Of a stretch of DNA of 11,948 bases, positions 1 to 8,513 are shown one piece after another. The position numbers and the translations under genes are program-made. Numbering within the stretch: position 1 is the stretch's first letter; the number at the start of each line of letters is the position of its first letter. The DNA lies in the NCBI GenBank assembly GCA_003024985.2, contig PXIH01S0014490.1, one strand, 5' to 3'. A model generated the notes under the pieces. The model worked only from the letters and a program-made list of their open reading frames with translations. It made no database searches and was not told where the DNA came from. This stretch comes from Euperipatoides rowelli (taxonomy: Eukaryota > Onychophora > Udeonychophora > Euonychophora > Peripatopsidae).

Positions 1-74
<74 letters not shown>
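1..74. repeat. (TAA)24 microsatellite
   Basis: Twenty-four uninterrupted TAA units followed by a partial one. The window begins inside the tract, so its true length is unknown. It stops where the minus-strand pseudogene homology (75-207) breaks off, so it may be the TAA-type 3' tail of a LINE lying to the left. An independently expanded microsatellite is the simpler alternative. Confidence 0.97.
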
Positions 75-207
75 TTGTCAATATGGACTCCCTTTTATAA
101 GTATGCAACTCATAAAAACCTAGCTAAAGTAGATAGCTGGTCCTCTGTCACTTCATTTGTTTTATAAAGCATAGTAGTGCCTTGAGGATACAGATACAAC
201 CTCTAGT
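75..207 (-). pseudogene. 3' portion of split FEN-like multicopy ORF, displaced by LINE
   Basis: Read on the minus strand from about 205 down to 77, the translation contains ILKALLCF, then EVTEDQLSTLARF, then VAY and KGVHID, with two in-frame stops near the VAY segment. From memory of the family, these motifs follow the RIGK-x-TWF segment in the dispersed invertebrate proteins to which the larger remnant at 4969-6655 belongs. The order and strand are what is expected if the LINE at 208-4968 was inserted into one continuous coding sequence. EVTED lies at 140-154 and GVHID at 77-91. Homology ends at the (TAA)n tract; the family normally continues past this point. The fragment is short, so the assignment rests on motif order and on its partner across the LINE. 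Confidence 0.6.
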
Positions 208-210
208 GAC

Positions 211-720
211 ATAAATGAAAATGATATCAGTTACTCTGAAAATTTTACAATAACTTCTAATTGTGTTGGAAATACAAATAATGAGGACTTGACTCATAAA
301 ATATGATTTTAATAGTCTCAAAAATAATAAAATAAATTTGACTCAAATGATGTTATACACAATGAAAGACAATGAGAAATATGGAAAGATTGAAACAAGA
401 TACTATACAAGATCTAAAATTCATAATAAGTTATACTTAAAAGGTTTTGATTTAAATACCAATATTAATGTAATAATTAATGATATAAGAACTAATTTTG
501 GATATGACTTTGATATTATTTACTATATCTTAAAATCAAAATTTAAAGACACTTTATCTATTTGTATTGAATCTGACAATATAAACACTACAAAAATATT
601 AAAACATAAAATTTGGGGTGACATCATATAAATTTGTCCTTTCCAAGGTCTAATAAATGATTTAACTATTGAAGTTAAATTGTTCTTTCCTAAGGTAAAC
701 AAAAAAAACGAACTCTGACC
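211..720 (+). pseudogene. LINE ORF1 remnant, nucleic-acid-binding segment
   Basis: The first open stretch (211-303) encodes an acidic, Asn/Ser-rich peptide ending at a TGA. The next open frame (338-628, 97 codons) has KLYLKGFD near residue 32, then ILKSKFKD and SICIES, and ends near KHKIWGDII. This pattern (basic start, LYLKGFD, LLKSKF-type strand, then a W-G segment) is typical of the C-terminal RRM-like region of ORF1 in Jockey/CR1-type LINEs, which binds element RNA. Weak continuation in the same style follows to about 720 with stops. The 97-codon frame is not the true start, because coding character precedes it in another frame. Function is inferred from position and pattern only. Confidence 0.55.
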
Positions 721-767
721 AAATAATAAAATATGATATAAATGCAAAGATTAAACATTCAACAGAT

Positions 768-1753
768 ATGAATATGAGGTCTATAAATGTTAAAATAATA
801 AGTGATTCAATACAGAGTAATAGTTATGACAAAGTTATTTGTACCGTGGTTGATAAAGTTAGAAATTTTGAAGAAGCTTATGGGAGACCTCTGGACCTGT
901 CTGATGTATCATCATCTCATTATTCTTTAGTAGACCAAGTTATAGTTGCAGATAATTTTGATTTACCTTTACCTTCTTTTGGAGTTGGTTTAGGTTCACA
1001 ATGTGTCTCTACTAATCAAATCATCCCTAAATTAATTTCACCTTATTCACTAAAGATTAATATAATCCTACAAAAAGTATTAATCTTTCAATTATTGAAG
1101 TTGATGTCTTTAATCAATTAATTAAATGTATTAAATAACAGTAATGTAATAGAAGTGTCAGTGATGCATCTAATATCAATTTGTAAATGATTTGTTGAAC
1201 ATAGTGTGTCAGGGTCAAAATGTGTTTCAATGTGTTCAGAGTGTCAACTAGCTCAATCAACTATACATTTGATAGGTTGAGTTTATTATGTGATACATTT
1301 GATGATATATTGTTTCATGATATGATGCATAGTTCTACTTGTGAATATCAAAACCTTTTAGTTGGCAGTAGTGCTGATTTGTTCCCACTCACTCAAGAGA
1401 CTGCAATATATGGAGAGAGAGAGTGTGTCAATAAGTATAAGATTAAGGCAATAGAGTCGCCTTATAATCGCTGTGATGCAATCCCTATAATTTATACAAA
1501 ATCTATGGATATTTCTAGTTTAAAGGATAAAAAATCTAAATCCATAAAAAAAGATAATTCCATTCGATGAGAGTGTTTCCACTAGTGCAATAAAACATGT
1601 AACTAATTCCAATAAAAATAAACACAAAATATGAGTACCGGTACTAAGATGGAAACAATTATACAAATTAAACTTAGAGTTTCTAGGTGGGGTAGAAGAA
1701 TCGTTACTCCTAGATATAGAGATTTTGATAACAATAATGGTCAGAGATAGCAA
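768..1753 (+). pseudogene. Unrecognised LINE segment between ORF1 core and endonuclease
   Basis: Two open frames, 768-1121 (117 codons) and 1220-1570 (116 codons), have an amino-acid mix more protein-like than expected for AT-rich noise. The first has a run with DLSDVSSSHYSLVDQ and DLPLPSFGVGLGSQC. The second has FDRLSLLCDTFDDIL and a Cys-containing stretch around ECVNKYKIK. Between and after them are stops and frame changes up to about 1750. The position, downstream of the ORF1 core and upstream of the endonuclease, suggests the end of ORF1 or the start of ORF2, but I do not recognise the domains. It could also be a fragment of another element nested in the LINE. Confidence 0.4.
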
Positions 1754-1815
1754 TCAAGTCTGAGTAAGAATTAAAATTGGACAAAAAACATAAAACTTCT
1801 ATAATATAATCCAAC

Positions 1816-2470
1816 ATAAATACTTTAATTAATAAATTGGACAAAGTAAATACTTATTTGTGTCAATATAAACCTGATATAATTATATTTGTTGAAACAT
1901 GGCTTTCTGAAAAAATTAATGATAGTTACATATCGTTATCACCCGATTATGAAATCTAAGAAGAGATAGAATTAATAAAAAAAGTGGTGGTATTATTGTT
2001 TATTTAAATTATTCCCTGAACGCAAAACTTTTGAGTATTAATAAATGTGATGAATTTGAAATAATAAGTTTTTTTATTAATATTGATTTATTTAAAATCC
2101 TTATCATAGTAGTGTGCAGACCACCAAATTCTTCAAAAGAAAATGATAAACTATTAATTAAATGCCTAACAAATATTTATAATCATAGCCAAAAATGAAA
2201 AATTTTCTAAATATTAATTGGGATTTTAATTTACCTCTAATTAATTGGCAAAACAATTTTTGTAATAATCCTTGTAACTCCTTTGGATATGATTTCTTTA
2301 GTTGGTGTAGTGAACAGTGTCTCTTACAACTATTTACTGATCACAACAGATACAGAAATAGAAGCTCAGCCTTACTAGATATTATGTTAACCACAAATAA
2401 GGATATCATTAATTCAATTATACAATCTAGTCCCTTTGGAAAAAGTGACCACGTTAAAAATTTTAATTGA
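1816..2470 (+). pseudogene. LINE ORF2 endonuclease domain (APE-like), broken
   Basis: This is the domain that nicks target DNA to prime reverse transcription. The first frame (from 1816) reads NTLINKLDKVN, then KPDIIIFVETWLSEK, with the catalytic Glu of the ETWL box at 1894-1896, and stops at a TAA shortly after SPDYEI. A shift then gives RDRINKKSGGIIVY and VVCRPPNS (RPPN box at 2118-2129). A second shift near 2160-2195 gives a 91-codon frame with WDFN (2219-2230, where intact copies usually have GDFN), then ALLDIMLTT and a terminal KSDH-type box with Ser-Asp-His at 2444-2452. All three plus-strand frames are used, so the domain is dead, but motif order and spacing match CR1/Jockey endonucleases. 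The most N-terminal motif is not visible. Confidence 0.85.
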
Positions 2471-3120
2471 ATTAGAAATTAGCAGTTTTTAAAAAAAATG
2501 ATTATGTTAAAACAGATTTTGATTTTAAAAGGGCAGACATTAATGGTATTAATATTTTACAGAATGAAATTGATCTTGAATTCATTCAAAAAGATCTATC
2601 TTCATTTGAAAGAGACGCCCTGTTAATACTTAAACAAATTTATATTATTATTAAACAAAAAAAAAAAGTCTTTAAGTCTAACCTTTTTAAAAAAGATAAG
2701 AAGAAATGTATTAATTATGGTGTAATAAACAAATGCAAAATTAAAAATAATTTATTTCAGATAAACCAAAAAAAAAAAAAAAAACCTAATAATTACCAAA
2801 AAATATAAAGTTATCCGAAATGAAATTACTTATTTGATCAGGAACTCTAGAAGAGATTTTGAAATTAATCTGTTAAAAAATAAAAAGTACAATAGAGAGA
2901 ATCGTTTTATTGCATTAAATAATAGAAATTAAAATAAAAATATCATTCATACCATAACATTAGATAACATAGATTATTCTGATGACTCCGAGATAAGTTT
3001 AGTATTTTTGGACCATTTTACTCATCTTAATTCTCTTAACTCACTGCAAAGAAAATATTTTTCAAGTAATAATGATCCAATATGGTTCACTAATAGTATC
3101 AAAGACCTTATTCTATCATT
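2471..3120 (+). pseudogene. LINE ORF2 linker between endonuclease and RT, degenerate
   Basis: Broken coding sequence is visible in pieces. One piece carries DFKRADINGINILQ and a following SSFERDALLILKQ, matching the D-F-x-x-A-D linker seen after the SDH box in this LINE group. Another has VIRNEITYLIRNSRRDFE and NIDYSDDSEISLVFLDHF, typical of the helical region before the fingers domain. Several A-runs, the longest at about 2768-2784, coincide with frame changes, and another at 3121-3126 shifts the frame into the reverse transcriptase. No independent gene is present. Confidence 0.6.
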
Positions 3121-3864
3121 AAAAAATGCCCATTTTCTCCAACTTCATTACTAAAATCACCAATATATCATTTGTTACAAATATTTCCCCAAAATATTAC
3201 CCCCATTCACAAAAAAGGAAACAGAAAAGAAATTTCCAATTATCGTCCTATAACAATACTATCAAACTTATCTAAGATTATGGAAAGAATTTTCCTTAAT
3301 AGACTTAGATTACATAATATATTACATGAAACTTTTCCTTATAACCTACATGGATACATAATAAATAAATCTACAATTACTAATTTAAAAAAATTCCACT
3401 TTGATATAATCAATAACTTAAACAATAACATTCCAACAAACATAGTGTTTATTGACATGAAATCAGTCTATGATACTATTGATCATTCAGTTATAATAAA
3501 TGACTTATCAGTAAATAATTATCATAACTACATTATTGATTTGATAATAAATTATTTAAAAGAAAGATATGTAGCTGTTAACATAAATGGATACAGGTCT
3601 AAATATTCTAAGATTAATACTGACATTCCTCAGGGTGGTGCCTTGTCAGCTTATCTGTTTAATCTAATTATGAAAGATATTGCTCTGGTGCACCCGAATC
3701 ACATGTTAATCTATGCAGATGACATTAAACTATATAGAGAAATACCTAACAATGATAATTTTATTTTATTACAAATAGACTTAGATAAATTATTATTATC
3801 TTGTAGATCACAAGGATTAATAATTAACTTTGAAAAAAAAAAAAACTGTTTTACATATAAGTAA
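3121..3864 (+). pseudogene. LINE reverse transcriptase domain
   Basis: The frame is open from about 3121 to the stop at 3862-3864. The first ATG is well inside, so the domain is entered by frameshift rather than started here. Counting residues from 3172, HKKGNRKEISNYRPI lies near 13-27. FIDMKSVYDTIDH carries the first catalytic Asp (about residue 95, 3454-3456). PQGGALSAYLFN lies at about 153-164, and YADD, holding the other two catalytic Asp, at about 181-184 (3712-3723). A thumb-like tail, LDKLLLSCRSQGLIINFEKKK, follows. Catalytic residues are kept, making this the best-preserved part of the LINE. It ends at an A-run (3833-3844) after which the C-terminal part resumes in another frame. The motif style fits the CR1/Jockey/L2 group. 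Confidence 0.93.
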
Positions 3865-3867
3865 AAA

Positions 3868-4519
3868 TAATAAAAGAAACCTTACTATCTGGATGGGGAA
3901 AAATTAAAAATGGTAAATCACCATAAAGATCTTTGAATCGTTTTTGATGAAGATTAAAACTTCAGTAATCACAATATTAATATGTGTAATACTATAAACA
4001 GAAAATTTGGTTTCATTAAAAATAACATTAAATACATAAATACTAATTCCTTTAAAATGATATATGAGATTTATATACAACCGATAATTGACTACGGTTC
4101 TTCAATATATCAATTTCATAAAAAATCTGATAAAATCAAATTGTAAAAAACATTTAGAAAGTTAACAAAAAAATAGCAGGGTTTAAAAAATTACCTTACA
4201 ATGACAGATTACTAAAGATTAACCTACTATCTCCAACACAATGCATAATTAAAAATGACCTAACATTTATATATAAGGAAATTATTGTAAATAAAAATAA
4301 AAATGGCCTATTTAAATTAAATAACAGAAGTAATAAGAGATGACACAAATTCTCTGTAGCTATCTTAAACAAAGGGAACAAACACTTATGTAATTCTATT
4401 TTAAGATGAAGTATAAATTTATGGAACAATATACCTGATCGTGTTATTGAAAGGCGTTTTAATGAGTTTAAATTTATTTTAGACTCTTATATTAAACAGA
4501 CTTGTCCCTTTGATTTTAG
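3868..4519 (+). pseudogene. LINE ORF2 C-terminal region, frameshifted
   Basis: From 3928 a frame with two internal stops reads IVFDE, NFSNHNINMCNTINRKFGFIK, then IYIQPIIDYGSSIY, ending at a stop near 4143. This is the LG-I-x-D / H-I / R-x-LGFI / P-x-x-EY-x-S-x-IW series that follows the polymerase in CR1/Jockey LINEs. A shift then gives GFKKLPYNDRLLKINLLSP, a KR-x-HKF box and SINLWNNIPDRVI, then FKFILDSYI before the stop near 4519. The W-N-x-x-P block is the usual end of ORF2 in this group. The ORF2 remnant is therefore complete to its C-terminus although not continuous. Confidence 0.8.
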
Positions 4520-4968
4520 GTATTAGTTTGTTACCTAACATTAATTTATATAAATTTTCTGAAACTTTACATGGTATATATTTGTGTATCATGATTATAT
4601 ATAAGGTGTTTATTTATGAATATAGGACTATATATGCTTTGTGCATGTGTATGTATAAGTACTGTATATACTTACAGTATATATATGTGTGTTTGTGTGT
4701 GAAATATGTGTTTATATATTTACTGTTTATATGTCTATACCCTATTCTAGAAAGTAATTGTTTTTGTTTCATTTACATCATTTTGTAAACAAAATGTGGA
4801 AAAGTGTGACTTGTTATTTAATGATTGTGTATTTAATTATTTTTATCTTTTTATATTTGTACTTTTTATTGTAATATTTATATCTCAATATTGCTATTAA
4901 AATATGTTTCACCTTACTGTATAAACCTTTGCCTTAAATTATTTTATTGAATAAATTAAATTATTTAC
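4520..4968 (+). other. LINE 3' UTR with TA/TG-rich stretch and small hairpin
   Basis: Noncoding AT-rich sequence from the end of ORF2 to the point where the older minus-strand pseudogene resumes. It holds a TATA/TGTG-rich run (about 4600-4720). It also holds a perfect hairpin, CATTTTGT-AA-ACAAAATG, at 4779-4796, which could be a 3' recognition stem. The end is built of ATAAATTAAATTATTTA-like repeats rather than poly(A), as is common for CR1/L2-group tails. The hairpin's role is inference. Confidence 0.6.
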
Positions 4969-6655
4969 TTTCATGTAGATGTTGAACCAAGTTTCTTTGC
5001 CTATTCTAGTAAGGCACCTGATGTAGTTTGTTCCTATGAACACGTAAAGCCTTTGCTCACTCAGCACCATGAGCTGTCCAAATTGGTTACACTTGCAGAA
5101 TATCCATTACCATTGAAAAGTAAGTATTTTTCAACAGACTTTTATAATTTGCTATGACTAGTACCAAGACATCTGTGTCAGGGGAGATGAACATGAGCAC
5201 TGTATCTGAAGATTTGTGAGATGATTTCTTAAATGCATGATGGATCAAGGTGTCTGTTTCTTTATGGTTGCTGCATTCAAAGTGTTGTTGGCTGTTACAA
5301 TTTGTGTGTCCTTCAGCAGAAGCAATGACAAGCTTTGGAAAGTTTTTGCTGTATTCATTGGTCTTTGGTTCATGCCAGATGCTCTGTGAAATTACCATTG
5401 TTTGGTCTTGGGAAAAAACCTGGCTTATTGTAAGTTATTAATATTAGTAGTGTCTATAATTTTTATTGACTAGGTCCATTTCCTAATCTTTTTTATCCTG
5501 TGACATGCATGCTTTCAAATAATCAGCCTTGTATGTGTCAAACACCAGAATAAACTCATCATAGTCTCTGGTTAGAGAAATCATTCTATCATATAGAAAT
5601 TTAACTTAAATGTTTAATTGTACTAGTGTTTCTGGCTTGTTTGACATGTTTGAACAACACCTATGCCATTTACAGGGGATACTTTACAATTACAATGAAC
5701 ACTTTTAATGGAACAAGGTAATTCTGAATCTTCACATGCAGCTTCTGGTTGGTCCTTATCTTCTGTTTCTTCAATTTCTAACTTTTCTAGGCATTGGGGA
5801 CAAATAGAAGTATGTGTGTTTGTATTAAGTCATAGTTGCCAAGGTGTTTTTGAGTAACCTTACTGTTGGATCTGGCAAGGACTAGCAGCCTTCCATACAT
5901 ATTTTTGGTATCTTCCATGTCAAACAAGCCAGAAACATGGACTTTATGCTGCCAGACATGAACATTTTGTGGTTTTGTTTTTGACAGTTGTCCAGAGGAT
6001 TAATTCACCATTGATTCTCTCCACCACAATAGGGGTCATAAATTTGTGTCCTATGTCATCGATGCTCAGGATATGTGGAGTAAACTCCTTTGGGACATAC
6101 TCATGTGTGATCATATTGTACAACTTTTCACCTTCAGCAGTGTCTGGATTTTATTAAGTATGTTACACATGATTTTTTACATTGCCTGATGATCTATTGT
6201 TATCTCACTAGGTCTCACTCCAAGATGTTCAATGTTTTTTCTACCTGTCCAAATTATAAACTTTCTCTTTAACTGTCTTGTCAGGCATGATAATTCCAAT
6301 ATAACCAAGGAAAATTTTGGTCTAGCAGTGGCATTGTTGAAAATTCCAATTAGTCCCTATATGGATCTAATTTTGCTTGCTGAGATGTCCACATGATTGG
6401 TTTTCACTAATTAATACAAATGAAATGCTATTTTTTTTAGTAATAGATTATCTTATTCAAGTTTCTTCCAGGCCCTTGGATGATTAATTCTGAGGTTACA
6501 AATATCAGCATGTATTTGGTCCAAAGTTTATTGTATTTAATCCTCCTGTCAAAATAAAATAACAATTAAGTCCTTCTTCAGCTTGGAGATGGAGTGCAAG
6601 ATCAGCATTGCAAGATTATGTCACAAAAACACTACTTGATGTGGGTCAATAGACC
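4969..6655 (-). pseudogene. FEN1/XPG-like multicopy invertebrate ORF, 5' and middle part, decayed
   Basis: Blocks appear on the minus strand in order. At 6150-5944, NPDTAEGEKLYNMI runs to IVVERINGELILW. At 5951-5787, GRLLVLARSN and QKHLGNYDL. At 5673-5650, NGIGVVQ (family form V-D-G-M). At 5596-5483, DYDEFILVFDTYKADYLK. At 5398-5087, a 103-codon frame with KLVIASAEGHT, HKETDTLIHHA and FISPDTDVLVL. At 5086-5043, PIWTAHGAE and AKAL. At 5043-4969, RIGKETWFNIYMK. Frameshifts or stops separate nearly every block, so it is non-functional. Weaker protein-like sequence extends upstream to about 6655 (for example IHADICNLRINHPRAWK). The blocks match a dispersed, highly repeated invertebrate protein family I know only by its motifs. 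Their order (VDG, FD-x-x-x-x-x-LK, E-A-D-T, S-P-D-T-D, TG-x-D, RIGK) parallels FEN1/XPG PIN nucleases; that link is inference. The LINE separates it from its C-terminal part at 75-207. Confidence 0.75.
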
Positions 6656-7380
6656 TTATGATATTCAGTTTTAAGACTCATGGAAAATAAATTATGTTAT
6701 CTTGGAACTGAATGAGATTTTACATCTTCTTCATTCATCCATATTGGTTTTGATTTAAATTTGTGGTTAATATTTGAAGAATATGCATACAGCCTATATT
6801 GAAATATACGGTATTTAATTAATGGTGTTATACAATTAAATCTTTGTAGCTAGATTATAAAAAGAAAAACCTATACCACTACCATTTTCTTTACTATCTC
6901 CAATAAATAAAATCATGTCTTTTTGTATTTGTTATGACAATTTCTAAAATATTTAGTTGTACTAATCCCGCAAAAATTAATCAAACTCATAATTGTACAA
7001 TGTACATAGTGAACTGAACTTTTATTTATTAAGAAGCTTAGAAAAGATTTGTAGAGAATGTAGTAGCTTATTAGTTCAGTACAATAATCATAATAATGAT
7101 ATAACTAATATTTTCAGAGAGTATTAATAGTAGATAACATAAATTTATTACAAATTCATTTGTATACAGAGCAGTGTTATAACAAAACATATAATGAACT
7201 AAAATATAAAGGTATTGGTATTAACTGAGTTAGTCTATGTTATTTTTCATTATCAAATTAGTAAAATTTTGGCAAACTGCTCTCTTATTAGACAATTTTT
7301 TTTAAATAAATTTCCCAATTGATAATCTTAATCAGCCAAGAGAGATATTAAAGTATTATTTTCTGCTCTGAAGCTTAAAC
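6656..7380. other. AT-rich noncoding sequence, no feature recognised
   Basis: No open frame of useful length, RNA gene or clear repeat was found on either strand. The only local structure seen is ACTGAAC/GTTCAGT arms about 60 bases apart near 7013-7080, too short to interpret. The right edge (7373-7380) is the probable target-site flank of the next element. Confidence 0.6.
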
Positions 7381-8010
7381 TAGTAATTCCTAACAAGTGG
7401 TATACAGGCCCCTGGGCACTCTCAAAATAGTTTGAAGGGAAACTTCAGACTCCAAAAAATTGACTTAATTTTAAAAAATATTCCTTGATTTTAAGAGACA
7501 ATTAAAAAAATAAGAAAATATTATCGACTGGTCATACTACTAGATACCACCAAGCTATAATATCCTCATCAATGGAGTTGATGATAGGGCTGTAGCCTAA
7601 TGTCAATTAATGCTGAGTATTTGCTTGTGTGCTTTGTTCCACTGTTTTGGTGATATGATCTCAACTAAAAAAAATTAAATTTTCTGCTTTTCTGTTACGC
7701 CAATAGCAATGTGCAAGACTATTATAATTGAAAATCTAACAGCAAAAATATTATAGGGTTTAATATAGTATGAAATTATGAAAATATATACCAGTCAACA
7801 ATGCAATCCTATCTTTTATTCCTTGTGATAGTCTTATATGCAACATTTGAGTTGTGATATTCTTGCATTGATGGTATGAAGTATTATACTGGACACATTG
7901 TTAAAAAATTACATTATGATCAAGGATTGGTGTGTAATCAAATTTGTTTTGGGTGCCTCATAAAAATTATTTTCAACTGAAACTGGATGAAAAAACGTTG
8001 ATAACCACTG
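7381..8010. mobile_element. Probable hAT-type non-autonomous DNA transposon (MITE-like)
   Basis: The left end begins TAGTAATTCCTAACAAGTGG and continues through a CCCCTGGG block. The right end, read inverted, begins CAGTGGTTATCAACG. Both resemble the CAGTGGTTCTCAACC-type termini common in animal hAT elements, but the two ends agree with each other at only about 8 of 15 positions. The flanks GCTTAAAC (7373-7380) and GCTTAGTT (8011-8018) match at 5 of 8, consistent with a decayed 8-bp duplication as hAT makes. No transposase coding is visible in the 630 bp. Orientation is not determined, and the match could be partly coincidental. Confidence 0.45.
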
Positions 8011-8072
8011 GCTTAGTTACTAGAACCAAACTTAACTAGTAGAACCAAATTTAAATAAAAGTAATAGAAATA

Positions 8073-8145
8073 AGGTAACTTAGCTACTTTATAGATTAAT
8101 AAAGTTACCTACTTTTAATTTTTTTAAAGAAGGTAACTGAGCTAC
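8073..8145. repeat. Short direct/inverted repeat cluster (AGGTAACT-AGCTAC)
   Basis: AGGTAACTTAGCTAC (8073-8087) recurs as AGGTAACTGAGCTAC (8131-8145). AAGTTACCT (8102-8110) is the exact inverse of the first nine bases, giving a possible hairpin at 8073-8110. Just upstream (about 8029-8053) the phrase TAGAACCAAA occurs twice about 20 bases apart, so the area has undergone small local duplications. No function is evident. Confidence 0.6.
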
Positions 8146-8210
8146 AGTTTTTCTCTGTTCATTTCTTAAATAAATGAGGTGTCAAACTTAAATGTTTTGA
8201 AGTAATAGTG

Positions 8211-8226
8211 AAATTTTCTATTTATT
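8211..8226. repeat. Target-site duplication copy flanking the SINE 3' end
   Basis: AAATTTTCTATTTATT, matching the copy at 8498-8513 at 15 of 16 positions. It lies directly beside the last base of the SINE. Confidence 0.85.
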
Positions 8227-8497
8227 ATCTTTAAATAAATTTATTCATTAGAATCCACAATATATTTCATAGTAAACAATACAGTAATTTAGTGGAATAC
8301 ATGGTTATAAAATAGTTATTATAGGCTACATAACACATAATTTAAGATGCATATACAACTAATTTAAATCATAATTATACATGAAAAAAATTGTATAACA
8401 TAGAAATACCCTGGAATATTTTAGGAGTTGATGGATTTGAACCAGCGACAAAGTGCTGAGTCAGAGCATTCTACTGAGTCAACTAGGCCACATTCCT
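8227..8497 (-). mobile_element. tRNA-derived SINE, 271 bp
   Basis: Read on the minus strand from 8497, the element opens with a 75-base tRNA-like head (8497-8423). It continues through an AT-rich body that ends near AATTTATTTAAAGAT at 8227, without a long poly(A). It is bounded exactly by a 16-bp direct repeat (8211-8226 and 8498-8513, one mismatch), the signature of insertion by LINE endonuclease and reverse transcriptase. The near-identical duplication suggests a younger insertion than the LINE at 208-4968, although the head has drifted. The body could not be assigned to a named SINE family. The partner LINE that mobilised it is unknown; no shared 3' tail with the local LINE was obvious. 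Confidence 0.85.
8433..8490 (-). promoter_or_regulatory. Internal RNA polymerase III promoter (A and B boxes) of the SINE
   Basis: The minus strand carries a B box GGTTCAAATCC (8443-8433) that fits the GGTTCGANTCC consensus with one change. It also carries an A-box-like TGGCCTAGTTGACTCAG (8490-8474) at normal tRNA spacing. Between them TGCT-CTGACTC-AGCA can form an anticodon-like arm with a seven-base loop, and GCTGG-TTCAAAT-CCATC forms a T-arm with one mismatch. The 5' AGGA and 3' TCCT could pair as part of an acceptor stem. A free-standing tRNA gene is unlikely because the element runs on to a target-site duplication. Confidence 0.8.
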
Positions 8498-8513
8498 AAA
8501 TTTTCTGTTTATT
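8498..8513. repeat. Target-site duplication copy flanking the SINE 5' end
   Basis: AAATTTTCTGTTTATT, the partner of the copy at 8211-8226, adjoining the first base of the tRNA-like head. Confidence 0.85.

Larger units (their letters stand above)
208..4968 (+). mobile_element. Degenerate CR1/Jockey-type non-LTR retrotransposon (LINE)
   Basis: In plus-strand order there is an ORF1-like remnant, an apurinic-type endonuclease domain (1816-2470), a linker, a reverse transcriptase with F-D, PQGG and YADD motifs (3121-3864), a C-terminal region (3928-4519) and an AT-rich 3' UTR. That is the architecture of CR1/Jockey/L2-group LINEs, which copy by target-primed reverse transcription. Length is about 4.75 kb. 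Many frameshifts and stops make it inactive. The left boundary is set where LINE-frame coding begins (211) next to the older minus-strand pseudogene. The right boundary is set where that pseudogene resumes (4969). I found no convincing target-site duplication, so each boundary is uncertain by roughly 10-20 bp. The clade could equally be Jockey, CR1 or L2; a phylogeny of the RT would decide. Confidence 0.9.

Noticed and set aside
190-240. Target-site duplication of the LINE (TTACTCTGA versus TTACTTTCA at the 3' side)
   Set aside because: Only 7 of 9 bases match, and the positions do not agree with the boundaries implied by the split pseudogene.
4196-4429. Minus-strand open frame of 77 codons
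   Set aside because: It is antisense to the LINE ORF2 C-terminal region, whose plus-strand motifs are clear. The minus-strand frames at 523-747 and 1520-1753 are rejected for the same reason.
4510-4788. Plus-strand open frame of 92 codons, Tyr/Ile/Cys-rich
   Set aside because: It lies in the LINE 3' UTR and arises from TATA/TGTG low-complexity sequence.
5250-5441. Plus-strand open frame of 63 codons
   Set aside because: It is the shadow of the minus-strand HKETDT/SPDTDVLVL segment, which has recognisable family motifs.
5640-5815. Cys-rich zinc-finger-like stretch on the minus strand (CPQC, later CNCK and CQTC)
   Set aside because: It starts in a different frame from the family blocks on either side, and the Cys spacing fits no finger I know. 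Part of it is probably out-of-frame pseudogene.
5969-6157. Plus-strand open frame of 62 codons
   Set aside because: It is opposite the minus-strand NPDTAEGEKLYNMI block, which is the real coding direction.
8423-8497. A functional tRNA gene
   Set aside because: The head has mismatches in the acceptor and T stems and is continuous with a 271-bp unit bounded by a target-site duplication, so it is a SINE head.
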